Assembly: GCA_022559985.1 (NCBI GenBank)
Contig: JAFJTR010000001.1
Coordinates: forward strand, 1 to 64,000
DNA: 64,000 bases
Source of the DNA: Parastagonospora avenae f. sp. tritici 18332-5
Taxonomy: Eukaryota; Ascomycota; Dothideomycetes; Pleosporales; Phaeosphaeriaceae
Direction: 5' to 3'
The translations under genes were made by a program, and so were the position numbers. Shown piece by piece: positions 1-11,238 of the stretch. Positions within the stretch are counted from its first letter, which is position 1. The number at the start of each line of letters is the position of its first letter. The notes below the pieces were generated by a model. It was not told where the DNA came from. It saw only the letters and a list, made by a program, of their open reading frames with translations, and did no database searches.

Positions 1-94
1 CATAGTCCCTAGGACTGCATGAGCTTCATTGTATGTATGCTAGCAATAGATAGTACAATGTAAATGATATAAAAAAAAAAAAAAAAAAAAAAAA
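1..94 (+). mobile_element. Possible 3' end of a poly(A)-tailed (LINE-like) insertion, cut by the window edge
   Basis: A run of about 24 A residues (roughly 71-94) ends abruptly where readable Ty3/Gypsy RNase H coding sequence begins. A poly(A) tract joined directly to the interior of another element is the usual signature of the 3' end of a non-LTR retrotransposon insertion on the plus strand. The preceding 70 bases show no recognisable domain, so the identity of the insert is inference. A simple poly(A) microsatellite inside the Gypsy element is the alternative. Confidence 0.4.
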
Positions 95-2039
95 AAGTTG
101 CGCTCGAACATTGGAGAGTTTACGCAGAAAGCTGCTCAGACCTTACTATGTTCTTAGACCACAAGAACTTAGTTACGTTTACAACGACTAAAACTCTAAA
201 CTGACGCTAGGTTAGATAGGCAGAAACCCTAGGACAACACAAGTTCAAAATTGTCTACACACTAGGAAAAGACAACGGCAGAGCTGACGCTCTTAGCTGA
301 CGATTAGATATCGCAGGAACTAAGGAAATAGTTAACTTAACGGTCTTACAACAGTACAAAGACAGATTGTTAGGACCTGCGCAATATGCAAACAATCTCA
401 TAATGCAGATTAGAAACGACGTTCTAGAAGAACTACAGGAACAAATTATTCGACAACACCACAATGACCTAGTACATGGTCACCTCAGCGTATCAAGAAC
501 AGTAGAACTAATCTAACAGAACTACTAGTTCAAGAACATAAAGGACAAAGCTGCTTTATATATTAGGAAATGTGCAGACTGTTAACGAAACAAACATAGT
601 ACCTACGCACCTTACGGAGAAATGCAGCTAATAGAACTCCCAGACAAGCCTTAGACTGACATTTCTATAGATTTCGTAACAGGATTACCCTTATCAGAGG
701 ACCCTGCTACAGGACTATCCTATGATTTAATACTCGTCATAGTAGATCGCTTTACAAAGTATGCTCTTATAATACCTTTTTAACGAGACTATACAGCTGT
801 ACAGCTAGCACACGTACTTAAGGACTAACTTATTTAAGATTATAGCATACCTAAGTTAATCATCAGCAATAGAGACAAGCTCTTTACATTAAACTATTAG
901 GCCACGCTTATAGCAGAAATTAGTATTTAACGAAAGCTATCCACAGCCTACTACCCAGAAACTGACGGACAGACAGAACGGACGAACCGTACTATAAAAA
1001 CGTACCTAAAGATCTTTAGCAACACTAGTTAGATAAACTAGGTCTTACTATTACTAATAGCACAGATGTTATATAACAACAAACTTTCTAAAGCAACAGG
1101 CAAAACGCCGTACTTCGCAAACTATAAGAAACACCCTAATCTCTTTCAACGAACGTTACCCAGCCTAAAGGCTAAAGCTGCAATAAAATTAGCAGAAGAA
1201 ATAAAGAAAATCCACGAAGAAATGAGTAACAAACTCACTCACGCTTAGAACTAGAGCATCTTATATATTAATAAGAAAAGAAAAACAGCACCTTAGCTTA
1301 AGAAGGGGGATAAAGTGTATCTTTACACTAAGAATCTACGCACGAAACGACTAAGCAAAGGACTTAACTACGTTAAAGTTAGACTGTTTTTAATTTTAAA
1401 ACAGAATAGACTAGTAACGTATATACTTAAGCTACCACCAGATGCTAAGATTTATCCTAGATTCCATGTAAACAAACTAGAACTAGCTAATCCAGCCATA
1501 CCACTGCAGCGCACCTGGCGCTACGAGATCAAGGAAGACAACGAATTTGAAGTAGAGAAACTACTTAAATACAGAGAAATTGGACGATAGGACTTTTAAG
1601 ACTTAGCATTTATCTAAGAATAGCTAGTAAAATAGAAAGGTTACCCTAACACCGAAAATACATAGGAACCTAAAAGCAACCTCTAGAACTGCAAGCAGCT
1701 ACTTAAAGAAGCACGAAAAAGAATTCCTACACACTTCTACACCAGATATAGCCTAGAAAGCATACTCTAAGAAATCCGAAGCAGCAACAATCTCTGCCCT
1801 AATAAAGAACTCCTAGACTATCTCGTTAACAAAGGACTAATCTCGCCAGACGAAACAAGACTACACCTTAACTAATAATACTATCTAAGAAACAAAACGA
1901 ACCTTAGGAACTATTGCTTGTTACTAGCATAGTATTATTAAATCTAAGGACCCTAGAAATATCTATAGGATGTTTAAAAAGATAATTATTAAGGATACAA
2001 TTAAAAGAAGGATTAAGAGGGTCGTTAGCCTGTAACCAG

Positions 2040-2491
2040 CCTAAGTCAGCGGTAGGATCCACGGGTTGCGGCGCAGTCGTACTCGAACCCTCCGCCTCTT
2101 GCGCTTGATCCTGGACACGCAGAATCGCTAAATCTCGACGCGCGAACTCTTGCTCCTGACTCTTAAGCTCTAATAACTCCTGCTCTGCGCGAGCGACACT
2201 TTCTTTAAAACGCGCAAGCTCTAAACGTTTCGCACGTTTCTTAGCTTCTACCTTTTCCTATTCTTCTTTAGAAACAAATAAGCTGCACTTAGCGTGCGCA
2301 GCAATGCACCTAGCATAACGGCCTGTTACTGTGTCTATAAAGCATCGCAAACTCTTCGCCTTACAACGTTTATAATAATAAGGCATCTTAGTTACACAAT
2401 TGCGAACCTGCTCTGCGCGAAGACGACGCTCTTCCGTAGAAGTCAACTTTCGTGGCGCACGGGCCGGGCGGGGTTTGGATTCCTTAGGCAT
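2040..2491 (-). pseudogene. Antisense accessory ORF of the Gypsy element (cysteine-rich head, coiled-coil tail)
   Basis: On the strand opposite to pol, between the chromodomain and the polypurine tract, a reading frame starts at 2491. It runs 77 codons to a TAG at 2258, then stays open in the same frame for about 70 more codons. The TAG sits where CAG would be expected, so one RIP mutation probably splits a protein of about 150 residues. The N-terminal half has a Lys/Arg-rich stretch and a Cys cluster (RNCVTKMPYYYKRCK, then CFID, RCIAAHAKC), which could bind zinc. The second half is Glu/Lys/Arg-rich and looks like a coiled coil. I do not know its function. Extra antisense ORFs before the 3' LTR occur in some fungal Gypsy elements. 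Confidence 0.55.
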
Positions 2492-2611
2492 AGTCAGGGA
2501 GGCGCAACAGAATTAGAAAACCAAGGGCACTCACGCTGGTATATATACCAAGGGGCCTATGATGCGACCCCCACAAGCACGGCACGGAAAAACAATATCG
2601 AGGACGATATG

Positions 2612-2628
2612 CTAGAAGGGGGAGATAG
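2612..2628 (+). other. Polypurine tract before the 3' LTR
   Basis: A purine-rich stretch (CTAGAAGGGGGAGATAG) lies directly upstream of the TGTTACG start of the LTR. This is where the plus-strand primer of reverse transcription is expected. Confidence 0.65.
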
Positions 2629-2951
2629 TGTTACGATCAAGGAGTTAGAAGCCTTTAACAACAAGGACAACCAACAAAGGGCGCTAACAGCGGGGCTGTG
2701 CGACCGATCACGTGACAGCCATCCCGCCAAGCAAACCATCCCCGGATGGTCGACCCTCCCGGATGGTACAACCATCCCGGATGGTATGACTGCATGGGAT
2801 AGTAGGATCTCTTAGTATATAGATCTTAACAATAAACGCCTATTGTTTATTGTCTTTAACTTTATATTTTAAGTTACTAATACATTGTACTCTTTACAGA
2901 AGCTCCCTCTTACTGTCTTAGTACGCCCCACCTCCGTATCCAGTGCCAACA
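2629..2951 (+). repeat. LTR of the Gypsy element (plus orientation)
   Basis: The LTR begins TGTTACGATC and ends GTGCCAACA, so it has TG...CA ends with short terminal inverted TGTT/AACA. It is about 323 bp. It contains three imperfect copies of a palindrome CCATCCCGGATGG around 2735-2790. A second copy in opposite orientation lies at 6647-6937. The 70 bases that follow (2952-3024) are also shared with that second copy, so the leader of the element is present here as well. Confidence 0.85.
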
Positions 2952-3024
2952 TCTCTCATCCGCGAAAACCAACTTGAGCCCTTCGAGCCAGCTTTCCCCT
3001 GCTTAGCTACTTGATAGGTTTTAA
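2952..3024 (+). mobile_element. Gypsy leader fragment following the LTR
   Basis: These bases match the reverse complement of about 6575-6646 with C-to-T differences. On the right-hand copy the leader continues into a gag-like frame. On the left it stops near 3024 and LINE sequence follows. The junction suggests that an element in plus orientation was truncated here, or that the region was rearranged. Confidence 0.6.
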
Positions 3025-6000
3025 CAGATCTCCTCTTTAGCCTTTCTCTTAAGATAGCTTAGAGAAGTAATAGGATTCTTTATTATCTGCTTAAGGCCTG
3101 CCTTAGCTAGCCTATCTGCATATTCGTTGCCTTAGATTTCTCTATGTCCTGGCACCCAGGATATAGAGACTTTATTCTGCCTAGATAGCTGCTTGCACAG
3201 CTCTATAATCTTATAATAAACTCTTTAGCTACCTATAAGAGAGATTTTCTATAGTCTTTTTAGAGCAGCTTAGCTGTCTAAAAAGACGTAGATCTCCTCT
3301 CCTTATAGTTCTTAGCATAGGTTTCTAAGAGCTTAATAGGCTGCAATAAGCTCTGCATCTATAATCTTAAGTTTCTCTCCTAGGCTGAAGTTTTTTGCCT
3401 AGAGGTGTTTTCTCTATATAGATACTTAACAATAGCCTACTGCTACTTCTTCTTCTATCTTAGAGCCATCTGTATATAGTAGAATAGGTGCTTTAGCCTT
3501 ATTTCTAAGACCTAGAAGCCACTATTTATAGATTTCTGCAGTTTTAGACTTGCTGCTCTTAGAGATAGAGATAGTAGCGTAGGCAGAGGCAGGTTTGCTC
3601 TACGGCTTTGCTAGTAGGATAGAGATTTCTTTAACATTGCTGTATCCTTATATTTATGCTGCTAACTCTCTTAGCTGCGTAGATATGCAGAGTTATTTCT
3701 AGCATAGGATTGCTCTCCTAATAGGATAGCTCTTTGTAAAAGATAGGGTTCTAACAGCATACTATTAGCAGAGCTTTTCTGCTTAAAGGTAAAGAGGTAG
3801 AATTGCAGCTTTAATCTCTATAGCTTGCGTTAGGGATTCTTTAAAGGCTCCTAGGATCTAACGTAGAGCTGAGTTTTATAGTTATTAGTATTCTTAAAGC
3901 AGTAACTGCTTTCTTTTTCCCTACTACAGCTGCACTCTATAGTCTGCAATAGAGAAGACACATGCTATATAGAGCTGTCTTGTGGCCTGTGTACTAAGGC
4001 CTTGCTGTGTATTGCCTAGCCTCTGTAGGCAATAAAAGACCTGCTGCGCTACTGCAACCTTTGTCTGTACGTGCCTTTTAAAGGATAGCTTGTTGTCTAG
4101 AAAGAAACCTAGCTAGCGCACGCAATTGCTTGGCTGTATTAGGCTTCCTCCTACCTGCACAGGCTTTGCCTTAATTTCTCTTTTGCGGCTAGCATAGAGC
4201 AGCTCTGTCTTCTCCACATTAAACTTAATTGCGTTTTCCTTAGCTTCCTGCAGTATAGCTTTTGCAGCTTTCTCTAGTACTTGCTTTAGTGTTATTATAG
4301 ACTTTGCGCTTGCTCTAATGCAGATGTCATCGATATAGGAGCAAGTAAAGGTATCTGGCCTTGTTTTGCAGATGTCTCGGATATAGAGAAGAAAGAGGAT
4401 TAGCAAGATTAGTAATCCTTACAGTATGCCTATCTCTATGCTCTATAGTAGCTAAGTCTTGCTGTTAAATTTTAGCTATATAGAGCGCTAAGAGAGGAAA
4501 AAGCTAATCTATCTAATAAGGGCTAGAGAGAGCTTAAGTTTCTTGCATATAGCTAGAAGCTGATTTACTAATACGTGGTTAAAAGCTTCTTTTACGTCTA
4601 CGAATAGTAGCGCAGTAGTATGCTTCTTTTTCTATGCCTCCTAAACTTTTGACTGCAGGAGCAGACAAGCGTCTAGAGCAGATTTTTGCTTCCTCCCCCC
4701 TATCTATGTCTGCTGCAGCAGATCTCCAGTTTCTGCTAGATAGGTAAGCCTTATAGCTAGGATCTTTCTAAAGGCTTTGCCTAGGCAGTTAAGCAGAGAG
4801 ATAACTCTGCAGGCCTTAGGGAGAGAGTAGTCCTTCTTATTTGCTTTTAGTAATATTACCTCTATTGCTTCTCTCTAGCCTCTTAGGTAATAGCCTGCTG
4901 CAAAAAGAGCTCTGTAGAGGAGGTAGAAAGCTTTGCTTTCTGCGTTATAGGCTCTGCGCAGGATAGCAAAAGAGAGTTAATCTATGCCTAGTGCTTTGGT
5001 AAGCGAGCTAGTAAAGATAGCATTATACACCTCTATCTCCCCTAGCTCTTTAACCTAGTCCTAGTTACCTTATTTATAGTTGCTCTATTATAGGCGTGTA
5101 TTTGTGCTAGAAGGGCTTAAGAATAGAGTAGTTATAAAAGCAGTGCACTGCTCCTTAAAGTCTGTAGCAGTTCTTGTCTCTTCTTGCTGTTAGTACTTTA
5201 GCTTAGGAATAAGCCTAGTAGTCCTTTGCTTTATATAGCTTAGGGCTTTAAAGATATCTTTGCCTTTAGCCTTCTGCAAGAAGCTGTCCTAGTAACTAGC
5301 TTTTGCTGCTTTAACTGCCTATAGGTATTATTCTCTTCTAGCCTTTGCTCTTCTTGCGTTTGTAAGCGTAGGAAACTCTTGCTGCACGCGCATCGCTCTG
5401 CTTGCCTGCTTTCTCTGCTCTGTGAGATCTTTGCTCTACTAAGGCTTAGATCTTTTACAGCGTCTTGCTTTTAGGATAGCTTATTTTGCAGCCTCTTAGA
5501 TGCTCTGCGTAAGCAGATCTACAGCGCTATCTAGGTCCTTTTGTAGCTATTCTAGGAGAGATAGGCTATTAAGCTCTAACTTGTCTATATTAGCATTTAT
5601 AGCCTCTAGCATCTAGATACAGTTTGTGCTTACTACTTGCTCTTTTAGAGCTGCTGCAAATTCCCCCTAGTCTGCCTTGTCTAGCGCGTAGGGTCAGTTC
5701 TATAGAGGGTTAATAAGTCGCTCTGTGTATCTTATATAGCAGAAGAAGCTAATTATAATATAATCTAAGCCTGTGTCTTCTGCTCTATACTACGTACCCT
5801 AAGTATTCTCCTTAAAGCCTATAGCAAAAGCTAGGTCTATAATTAAAGGAGACCTAAAATTAGACCTAAAGAAGGTCTGCTCCTGCGCTATATCTAGTAG
5901 CTTGCAGCTGTAAGCTTCTAGCTAGCTAGCTAGGTGCTGTGCCTCCTGATTTAGATTCTGTATTGTAGTATTCTACAGAAAGTAGTAGCTATTAAAATTG

Positions 6001-6320
6001 CCTGCAATAAGGAAAGGCAATGTAAGCTAGAGGCGCAGAAGCGCTCGTTCTACTGTCCTTACTCCTTGTTGTTAAGAGGTAGAGTCTTCTGCAAGTTCCT
6101 TTTCGTTATAGATATTTAGAAGCAGAAAGCGCTCTGTAGGACCTAAAATTTCTAGTACTAGGAGATCGTTGTCTGTACTAAGGTTGTCTCTTTGCTTATT
6201 TATTCTGCGACAACAGATTCCTTAAAGGGCAAGAAGTTCTGTTAAAGCTTTAGTTTAAACTAGTCCTAATCCTCTATAAGGCAGGTATTTTGCTGTTAAT
6301 AATGCTGCTGTCCATATACC
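3025..6320 (-). mobile_element. Non-LTR retrotransposon (LINE) with endonuclease, reverse transcriptase and RNase H, RIP-degraded
   Basis: Read on the minus strand the order is as expected for a LINE. An apurinic endonuclease-like domain comes first at about 6300-5700 (segments LNIYNEKELAED and FLIAGNFNS). A reverse transcriptase follows, with the catalytic YIDD motif in the open frame 4406-4113. An RNase H lies near 3400-3030 (ISWVPGHREI and GNEYADRLAKAG). Frequent TAG/TAA stops at expected Gln codons indicate RIP. No intact ORF remains. The 5' boundary near 6320 and the 3' boundary near 3025 are approximate, being set where Gypsy leader or gag sequence resumes. Confidence 0.8.
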
Positions 6321-6646
6321 TGCAGAGAAAGGGTTAAACCTATTTTTAGCGTCTCCGCGCATATACGTGGTAGCTAAGATAACTTTGCTTTCGTCTTTAA
6401 GATAGTTGCCTTTTAAGTAGAAGTATTAGTTAAAGTAGAGAATCTATGTCTTAAGCTTAGCACAGTCTCTATAATAGAGATCTAGCTTAGCTAATTAAAC
6501 ATAGTGTCCACCTTAGCAAGAGGACTTAGGTGTATCTATAGCAGTATTACTTATCTTAATAGTCTTTAAAGTGTTAAAATCTATTAAGTAGCTAAGCAGA
6601 GGGAAGCTAGCTTAAAGGGCTTAAATTAGTTTTCGCGGATAAGAGA
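6320..6646 (-). mobile_element. Gypsy leader and gag fragment, inverted copy
   Basis: On the minus strand below the inverted LTR the leader is followed by a gag-like frame with the segment KVILATTYMRGDAKNRFNPF, typical of the retrotransposon gag core (KV...A...MRG.A..W). Two expected Gln or Trp codons are stops. The frame runs into LINE endonuclease sequence near 6320, so the LINE appears to interrupt gag. The sequence is AT-rich and RIP-mutated. Confidence 0.65.
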
Positions 6647-6937
6647 TGTTAGCACTAGATACAGAGGTAGGGCATACTAAGATAGTAAGAGGGTGCTTCT
6701 GTAAAGAGTATAATATATTAAGTAACTTAAAATACGAAGTTAAAGACAATAAACGATAGGCGTTTATTGCTGAGATCTATATACTAAGAGATCCTGCTAT
6801 CCTGTGTAGTCATACCATCCAGGATAGTTCGCTTGGCGGGATAGTGTGTCACGTGACCGGGGTACACAGCCCCGCTTGTCCTTGTCCTTTGTTGGTTCTC
6901 GTTGTTGCCAAAGAGTCCCAACTCCTCGATCGTAACA
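6647..6937 (-). repeat. LTR of the same Gypsy family, minus orientation
   Basis: This is the reverse complement of the LTR at 2629-2951, with ends TGTTAGC and CGTAACA. It is about 30 bp shorter, mainly because it keeps only one copy of the CCATCC..GGATGG palindrome. It carries more C-to-T changes than the left copy. Its outer end abuts the pogo-like transposase at 6938. Confidence 0.85.
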
Positions 6938-8495
6938 GCGTGCGACGCGCAGCTATTCTCTACAACGTATCCCAGAGGTCAATTGACCGCTGACGCGCTG
7001 GGACGCAGTTAACACGCGATACTCACCCTAAATTAGCAAATATACAAAAGACAGATAAGAGGACGCTTGTGCAGTATATTAGGAAGCTGGTTACCCAAGG
7101 ATTTGCCCCAACGCTTTATTGTGTTGAAGATATGGCTAATTAACTGCGCGCTGCACGCGGCGCTAAGTCTGTTAGCTCACGATAGGCTTCAAACTTCGTC
7201 AAACGCGAACCTGGACTTAAATCGCATATGACTCGACAGAGGGATCACTAGAGCGCCCTGTGCAGCAATCCAGAGGTCATTGGGCCTTATTTTGACCTTG
7301 TACGCAATGTCAAGGCCAAGTACAGCATCCTCGATGAAGATACCTACAACTTTGACGAGACTGGCTTTAGTATAGGGATTAGAAATCGCGTTAAAGTAGT
7401 TACTGCATCAGAGAGACGTATCGAGCCTATTAGGTTGCAACGAGGGGACCGTGAGTAGGTGGCTTTTATCGCTGCGATCAACGCGATGGGCTGGGCAATC
7501 GCGCCCTACCTCATCTTCAAAGCAAAGAACCACGACGCGTCCTGGTACCCTGATTTGAGACCCTAATGGCGCATTAGGGTCAGCGAAAACGGATGGACTA
7601 CGAACGATATTAGTATAGCCTGGTTGAGGCACTTCATTAAGCAGATCAAGGGCCGGAGGGTGGGTAGCTATGTGCTGCTGATAATCGACGGCCACGAAAG
7701 CTACAAGTCGCTTGCCTTCTAGGATCTTTGTAAGGAGAACAAGATAATTACCCTATACATGCCCCCACACTCATGGCACATCCTGCAGCCGCTTGATGTA
7801 GGCTGTTTTGCCCCCTTAAAGCGGGAGTATAGCAAAGAGATCAGAGTCTTAGCAACAGACCATATTGGCTGAATTGATAAGAAGGCCTTCATTGCAACAT
7901 TTGCAAAGGTTGTTAAGAAGGCGTTCTTAAAGGCAAACATTATATTAAGCTTTAAAGCAACCGGCTTAGTGCCTAATGACCCGTCGGTGGTGCTATCAAA
8001 GCTTGATGTCAAGCTTTGGACGCCAACACCGCCTCTACCAGGGGGGCTTAATGGAACCCTAAGACGCCCACCAACGCCAATGAGATAGAGTCTCAATCAA
8101 CGCTGCTTCGCGATCGTATTCAAAAGCACCAAGGATCATCACTAACCCCAATGGTAGAGATTGTTAATCAGCTGCAGAGAGGCACTGCAATGCTACTGCA
8201 TGGGCAGACGTTATTAGCAGCCCGAGTACTGCAGCTTGAAGCGTTAAACAAGGCTGCTTCTGAGCGCAAATCACGCAAAAGAAAGCAGATTTAGAAGGGT
8301 GGAGACCTATCAAAGGAACAAGCAGAGGATTTGGTAGCCCAATCTGACGTTAGGGTGCAGGTAGAGGGGGAAACACGTGAGGGTAGAACCCGAACAGGTG
8401 CAGGCAAGCAGGGCAAAAGGCACTGCAAACGCTGCGGTGAGACAGGGCACAACTCGCGCACGTGTAAAAAAGATGCAGTAGACGTCAGCGATTAA
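6938..8495 (+). pseudogene. pogo/Fot1-like DDE transposase, 5'-truncated, with a C-terminal zinc knuckle
   Basis: The frame shows a psq-type helix-turn-helix remnant right at the LTR border (AILYNVSQRSIDR near 6958-6996), then a CENP-B/Tc5-type second DNA-binding domain (about 7029-7200). The DDE_1 catalytic region follows, with YNFDETGF (first Asp, near 7345), LLIIDGHESY (second Asp, near 7680) and PPHSWHILQPLDVGCF (near 7760-7815). The C-terminus carries a CCHC zinc knuckle (CKRCGETGHNSRTC near 8422-8463) and a natural stop near 8495. At least eight internal stops, mostly TAG or TAA at expected Gln codons, and the missing N-terminus make it inactive. The LTR at 6647-6937 removed or displaced the start. 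Confidence 0.88.
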
Positions 8496-11238
8496 GAATA
8501 TATACTGTTAGCCACAGTATAACGTTGTGGTGTTGAGCAATTGCGCGTAGAAGGCCCAATAGCTTGTTAGGGTGGCGCGCTCGCTGTACACTCACGTTAT
8601 TTGGTTAAGGCAGTAAGACTATTAATTGTCAGATTGTTTAATAAGATAGTAGTTATGTAATATTAATGATGTTGATCATTATTCTGTGTTCTGTGTTCTC
8701 TCCGTATTCTGTTTTTCTTTATGTTGTTACAGCCGAGCTTTGTGTCACCCGACTATCCCTAATAGTAAAGACAGTAACGCGCGACAACTGCTATCTGACA
8801 GCAACTGGTCATTTGATACGCGACGCATCTGACAGTAGGACCGAGTAGGCTGTTGATCGGCTGTTAGGCATCGTTGGGCAGCCGACTTACCTACCGATAC
8901 TCATGATCCGACAATCTATCATATATTAGCATAGTTTAGTAGAGAGAAAGTAGATTACTTATAAAAAAAAGCCGCTCTAAAGAGCGATCGTCGAGGCTAC
9001 CCGAGACAACATTTTCACTATAACTTCTACAAAGCACGTATACTACTTCAAATCAGCCTCAAGTCGAAGCTCGCGTCGATCGCAATCCCCGTGAGTTCGT
9101 CGCAGAAGCATCGCGCAGAAGACGGTTCGATGAGCAAGTGCAAGCTACTGCTCAATCATGTCCTGAGACAAAATGAAAACCACTGCCAGCGATGTCAACG
9201 GACAGGTCTAGACCTTGAGCCTCACTCGTGAGAGGTCCCGTTTCGAAAGCCTGCACAGATAGAATCTCATGATGACCAGTCACCTGTTCAGTGCTCGATT
9301 GCTTGCTCAAAATGTCTTCTCGCTTTGCGATTCCGAACAGATGGCAGCCCACGAGAAGTTTGTCGACGAGGCTTGATCTGAAGGCTGAGGAAGAGATAGT
9401 GCTTTTGTAGAAGTCATTCACCGCATCCCCAGTGTTCGAATTGTACACCACCGTTATGAGGCTATCGTTTCCGAACAAGAGCTCTCCTCGGCCAAAACCC
9501 TAAGCGCAGCAGCAGAACGTAGGCGAGACACTCCCATATACCACGACGAACCTTGACCAGTAAAGTCTAGGCACTTCTCTCTGTACGTATTGGCATGACT
9601 TTCTGAGACTCGTCTTTGTTTCCTCTTTGGAGCGCTGGAGGCACCGAAGGGCATGTTGTTGCGAACAAAGTACATCCTCAAAAGCCGCAAGGTCAATCGC
9701 AGCAGTGAGATCACCGCTTGACTGCTGGGCAGACGTTCGTCAATGGGTATGCACGCTGAACATGCATGTTGACGACTAACGCGACTGGTCGGATATCACC
9801 TTGAAGTGACTAGTGCAGCAAAGATAATGAGCAAACACAGGCTTTAAGACGGAGCTGGAGGTGTGTGATGTTGGAGGTCTAGTGAGATCATTCGACCATG
9901 TAGGCGAACCGCGCAGAATCTCTACCGTCGATCGCAAGAAGCGGACACTGTCATTTACAGCATAGTGCAAACGCCGCTCTCGAGTCCAATACGCGTTGGT
10001 CCGTTGCGATGCCCGAAGCAGCCCCAAGACTAAGACTCCGGAGCGTGACCGTTCGCCATGGGTGACAAATCCATTCCGCGACGCAGTGAGACCTCGCTAG
10101 GCTTGCGCCGTTCCGACGAGTGGATCTCGCGACAGCCAAGGCCGAGCGGAATGGTATGACTGGAGGGAAGCTCGATCAAAGATCAAAACGGTGCTCTTCC
10201 TTGGTCTTGGAGGCTTCTCCGAGGTAGGCAGCGGGACGCGATCAATATTGGCACTCAATGTGTTGGCTCCTATGCGGCACCTGAGTAACGTATGCTGGTT
10301 GAGATGACGGCGTGTGAGTCCAAGAGGCAGTCTTCATGTGAAGCGCCCGGCGATTCGCTCTAGAACTCTCATCGACAACACCTACAGTTCCAAAATAAAG
10401 TTATCCTTGATGACCAGAGTCTGTTGCACGGATGAAGGTGTCGACGTGGTTCCCCCAGGAGAACTTTAATACCCCGATGGGCACATGTCACCACAATTTG
10501 GGCTCTCGCCCCCGTACCTCGAGTCTTTCTTTTACACACTATCCGCACAGTAGCGCACCCGAGGGTGGGCTGACAGGCATCCAGGGCTAATCGAAAGGTC
10601 GGCGACATGTGACCGCGAACTCTTCACTGTGCGCAGAGCACCGTGAATACCAAAAGATGATTAGGGTTAAGATCCGAGTCTGCCCTCCTCATGCACTACC
10701 CTGATGTTTTCATCCGGGCGCACGAATCGACATGCGAACGACCCGTTGAGACCATACCAAGAGGCTCAGGTGTGTGCCAATCGTGCAGGTACATGAGGCG
10801 CGGGAGAACCCGCATTCCAGACGGAAGACAGACATCGGGAACTGTAGGGAAAGTGCCATGCTGTGTGGGAGAGAATGATCGTTGTACAAGGAGTGTGTTG
10901 CGCGGACGTCCCGTTGCTGTCGCCATTGTCAGAGTCTGAGAAGGAGACGCGCGAAATACAGATTCAGTCCATAACGAGCGGTGTAGATGCGAGACTGTTG
11001 TTGAGATACAGCGCTGTGCGAATGCATTGTTTGGGTAGTTGCTGAAGCAAGAGTGCAGGCGACGCGTGTGCCTGACACGCTAAAATGTCCGCCAGTGCCA
11101 AGCCGCCTAACTATTCATCGCGTGATCACGTTTTCCAACCTTGGAAGGCGCATTCTTCGTAAGCATTCCACGCAATTCTGACTTCCACTAAAACCATGCC
11201 ACGAGCCTGATGACGGATACTGAAAACCACATAGCGAA
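8496..11238. other. Transition from transposon block to genes; no convincing gene
   Basis: The first 400-500 bases are still AT-rich and probably belong to the end of the pogo element. From about 9000 the base composition becomes like that of the gene regions. Only short frames are present. The most protein-like is listed separately at 9152-9478. I found no TATA box plus start plus splice pattern that makes a gene. The 3' part is the promoter side of RTP1. Confidence 0.6.
9152..9478 (-). CDS. Hypothetical protein or gene fragment
   Basis: A 108-codon frame with balanced, non-repetitive composition (ending GSGFHFVSGHD) stays open upstream for about 13 codons beyond its first Met. A possible splice acceptor (GCGCTTAG) lies at the 5' end of the open stretch, so this could be a last exon. 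I could not join it in frame to an upstream exon. No family is recognised. It may be a gene relic or chance. Confidence 0.22.
   Translation of the reverse strand: MFGNDSLITVVYNSNTGDAVNDFYKSTISSSAFRSSLVDKLLVGCHLFGIAKREDILSKQSSTEQVTGHHEILSVQAFETGPLTSEAQGLDLSVDIAGSGFHFVSGHD

Larger units (their letters stand above)
95..2628 (+). mobile_element. Ty3/Gypsy LTR retrotransposon, pol 3' half, RIP-degraded
   Basis: Conceptual translation through many stops gives, in order, the end of the RNase H domain (FLDHKNL near 150-170; YTLGKDNGRADALS near 255-297), an integrase zinc-binding HHCC domain (HH...H near 455-480 and CxxC near 570-580), and the integrase core. The core shows SIDFVTGLP near 665, an Asp in the ISNRDKLF segment near 865, and Glu in [11 protein letters not shown] near 960. 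The integrase tail lies at 1066-1248. A C-terminal chromodomain-like segment (YEIKEDNEFEVEKLLKYR) lies near 1520-1580. Nearly all stops are TAG or TAA where a Gln codon is expected, as produced by RIP (CpA to TpA). The element has no intact ORF and is dead. It ends in a purine-rich tract and an LTR. Its 5' half lies outside the window. Confidence 0.9.
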
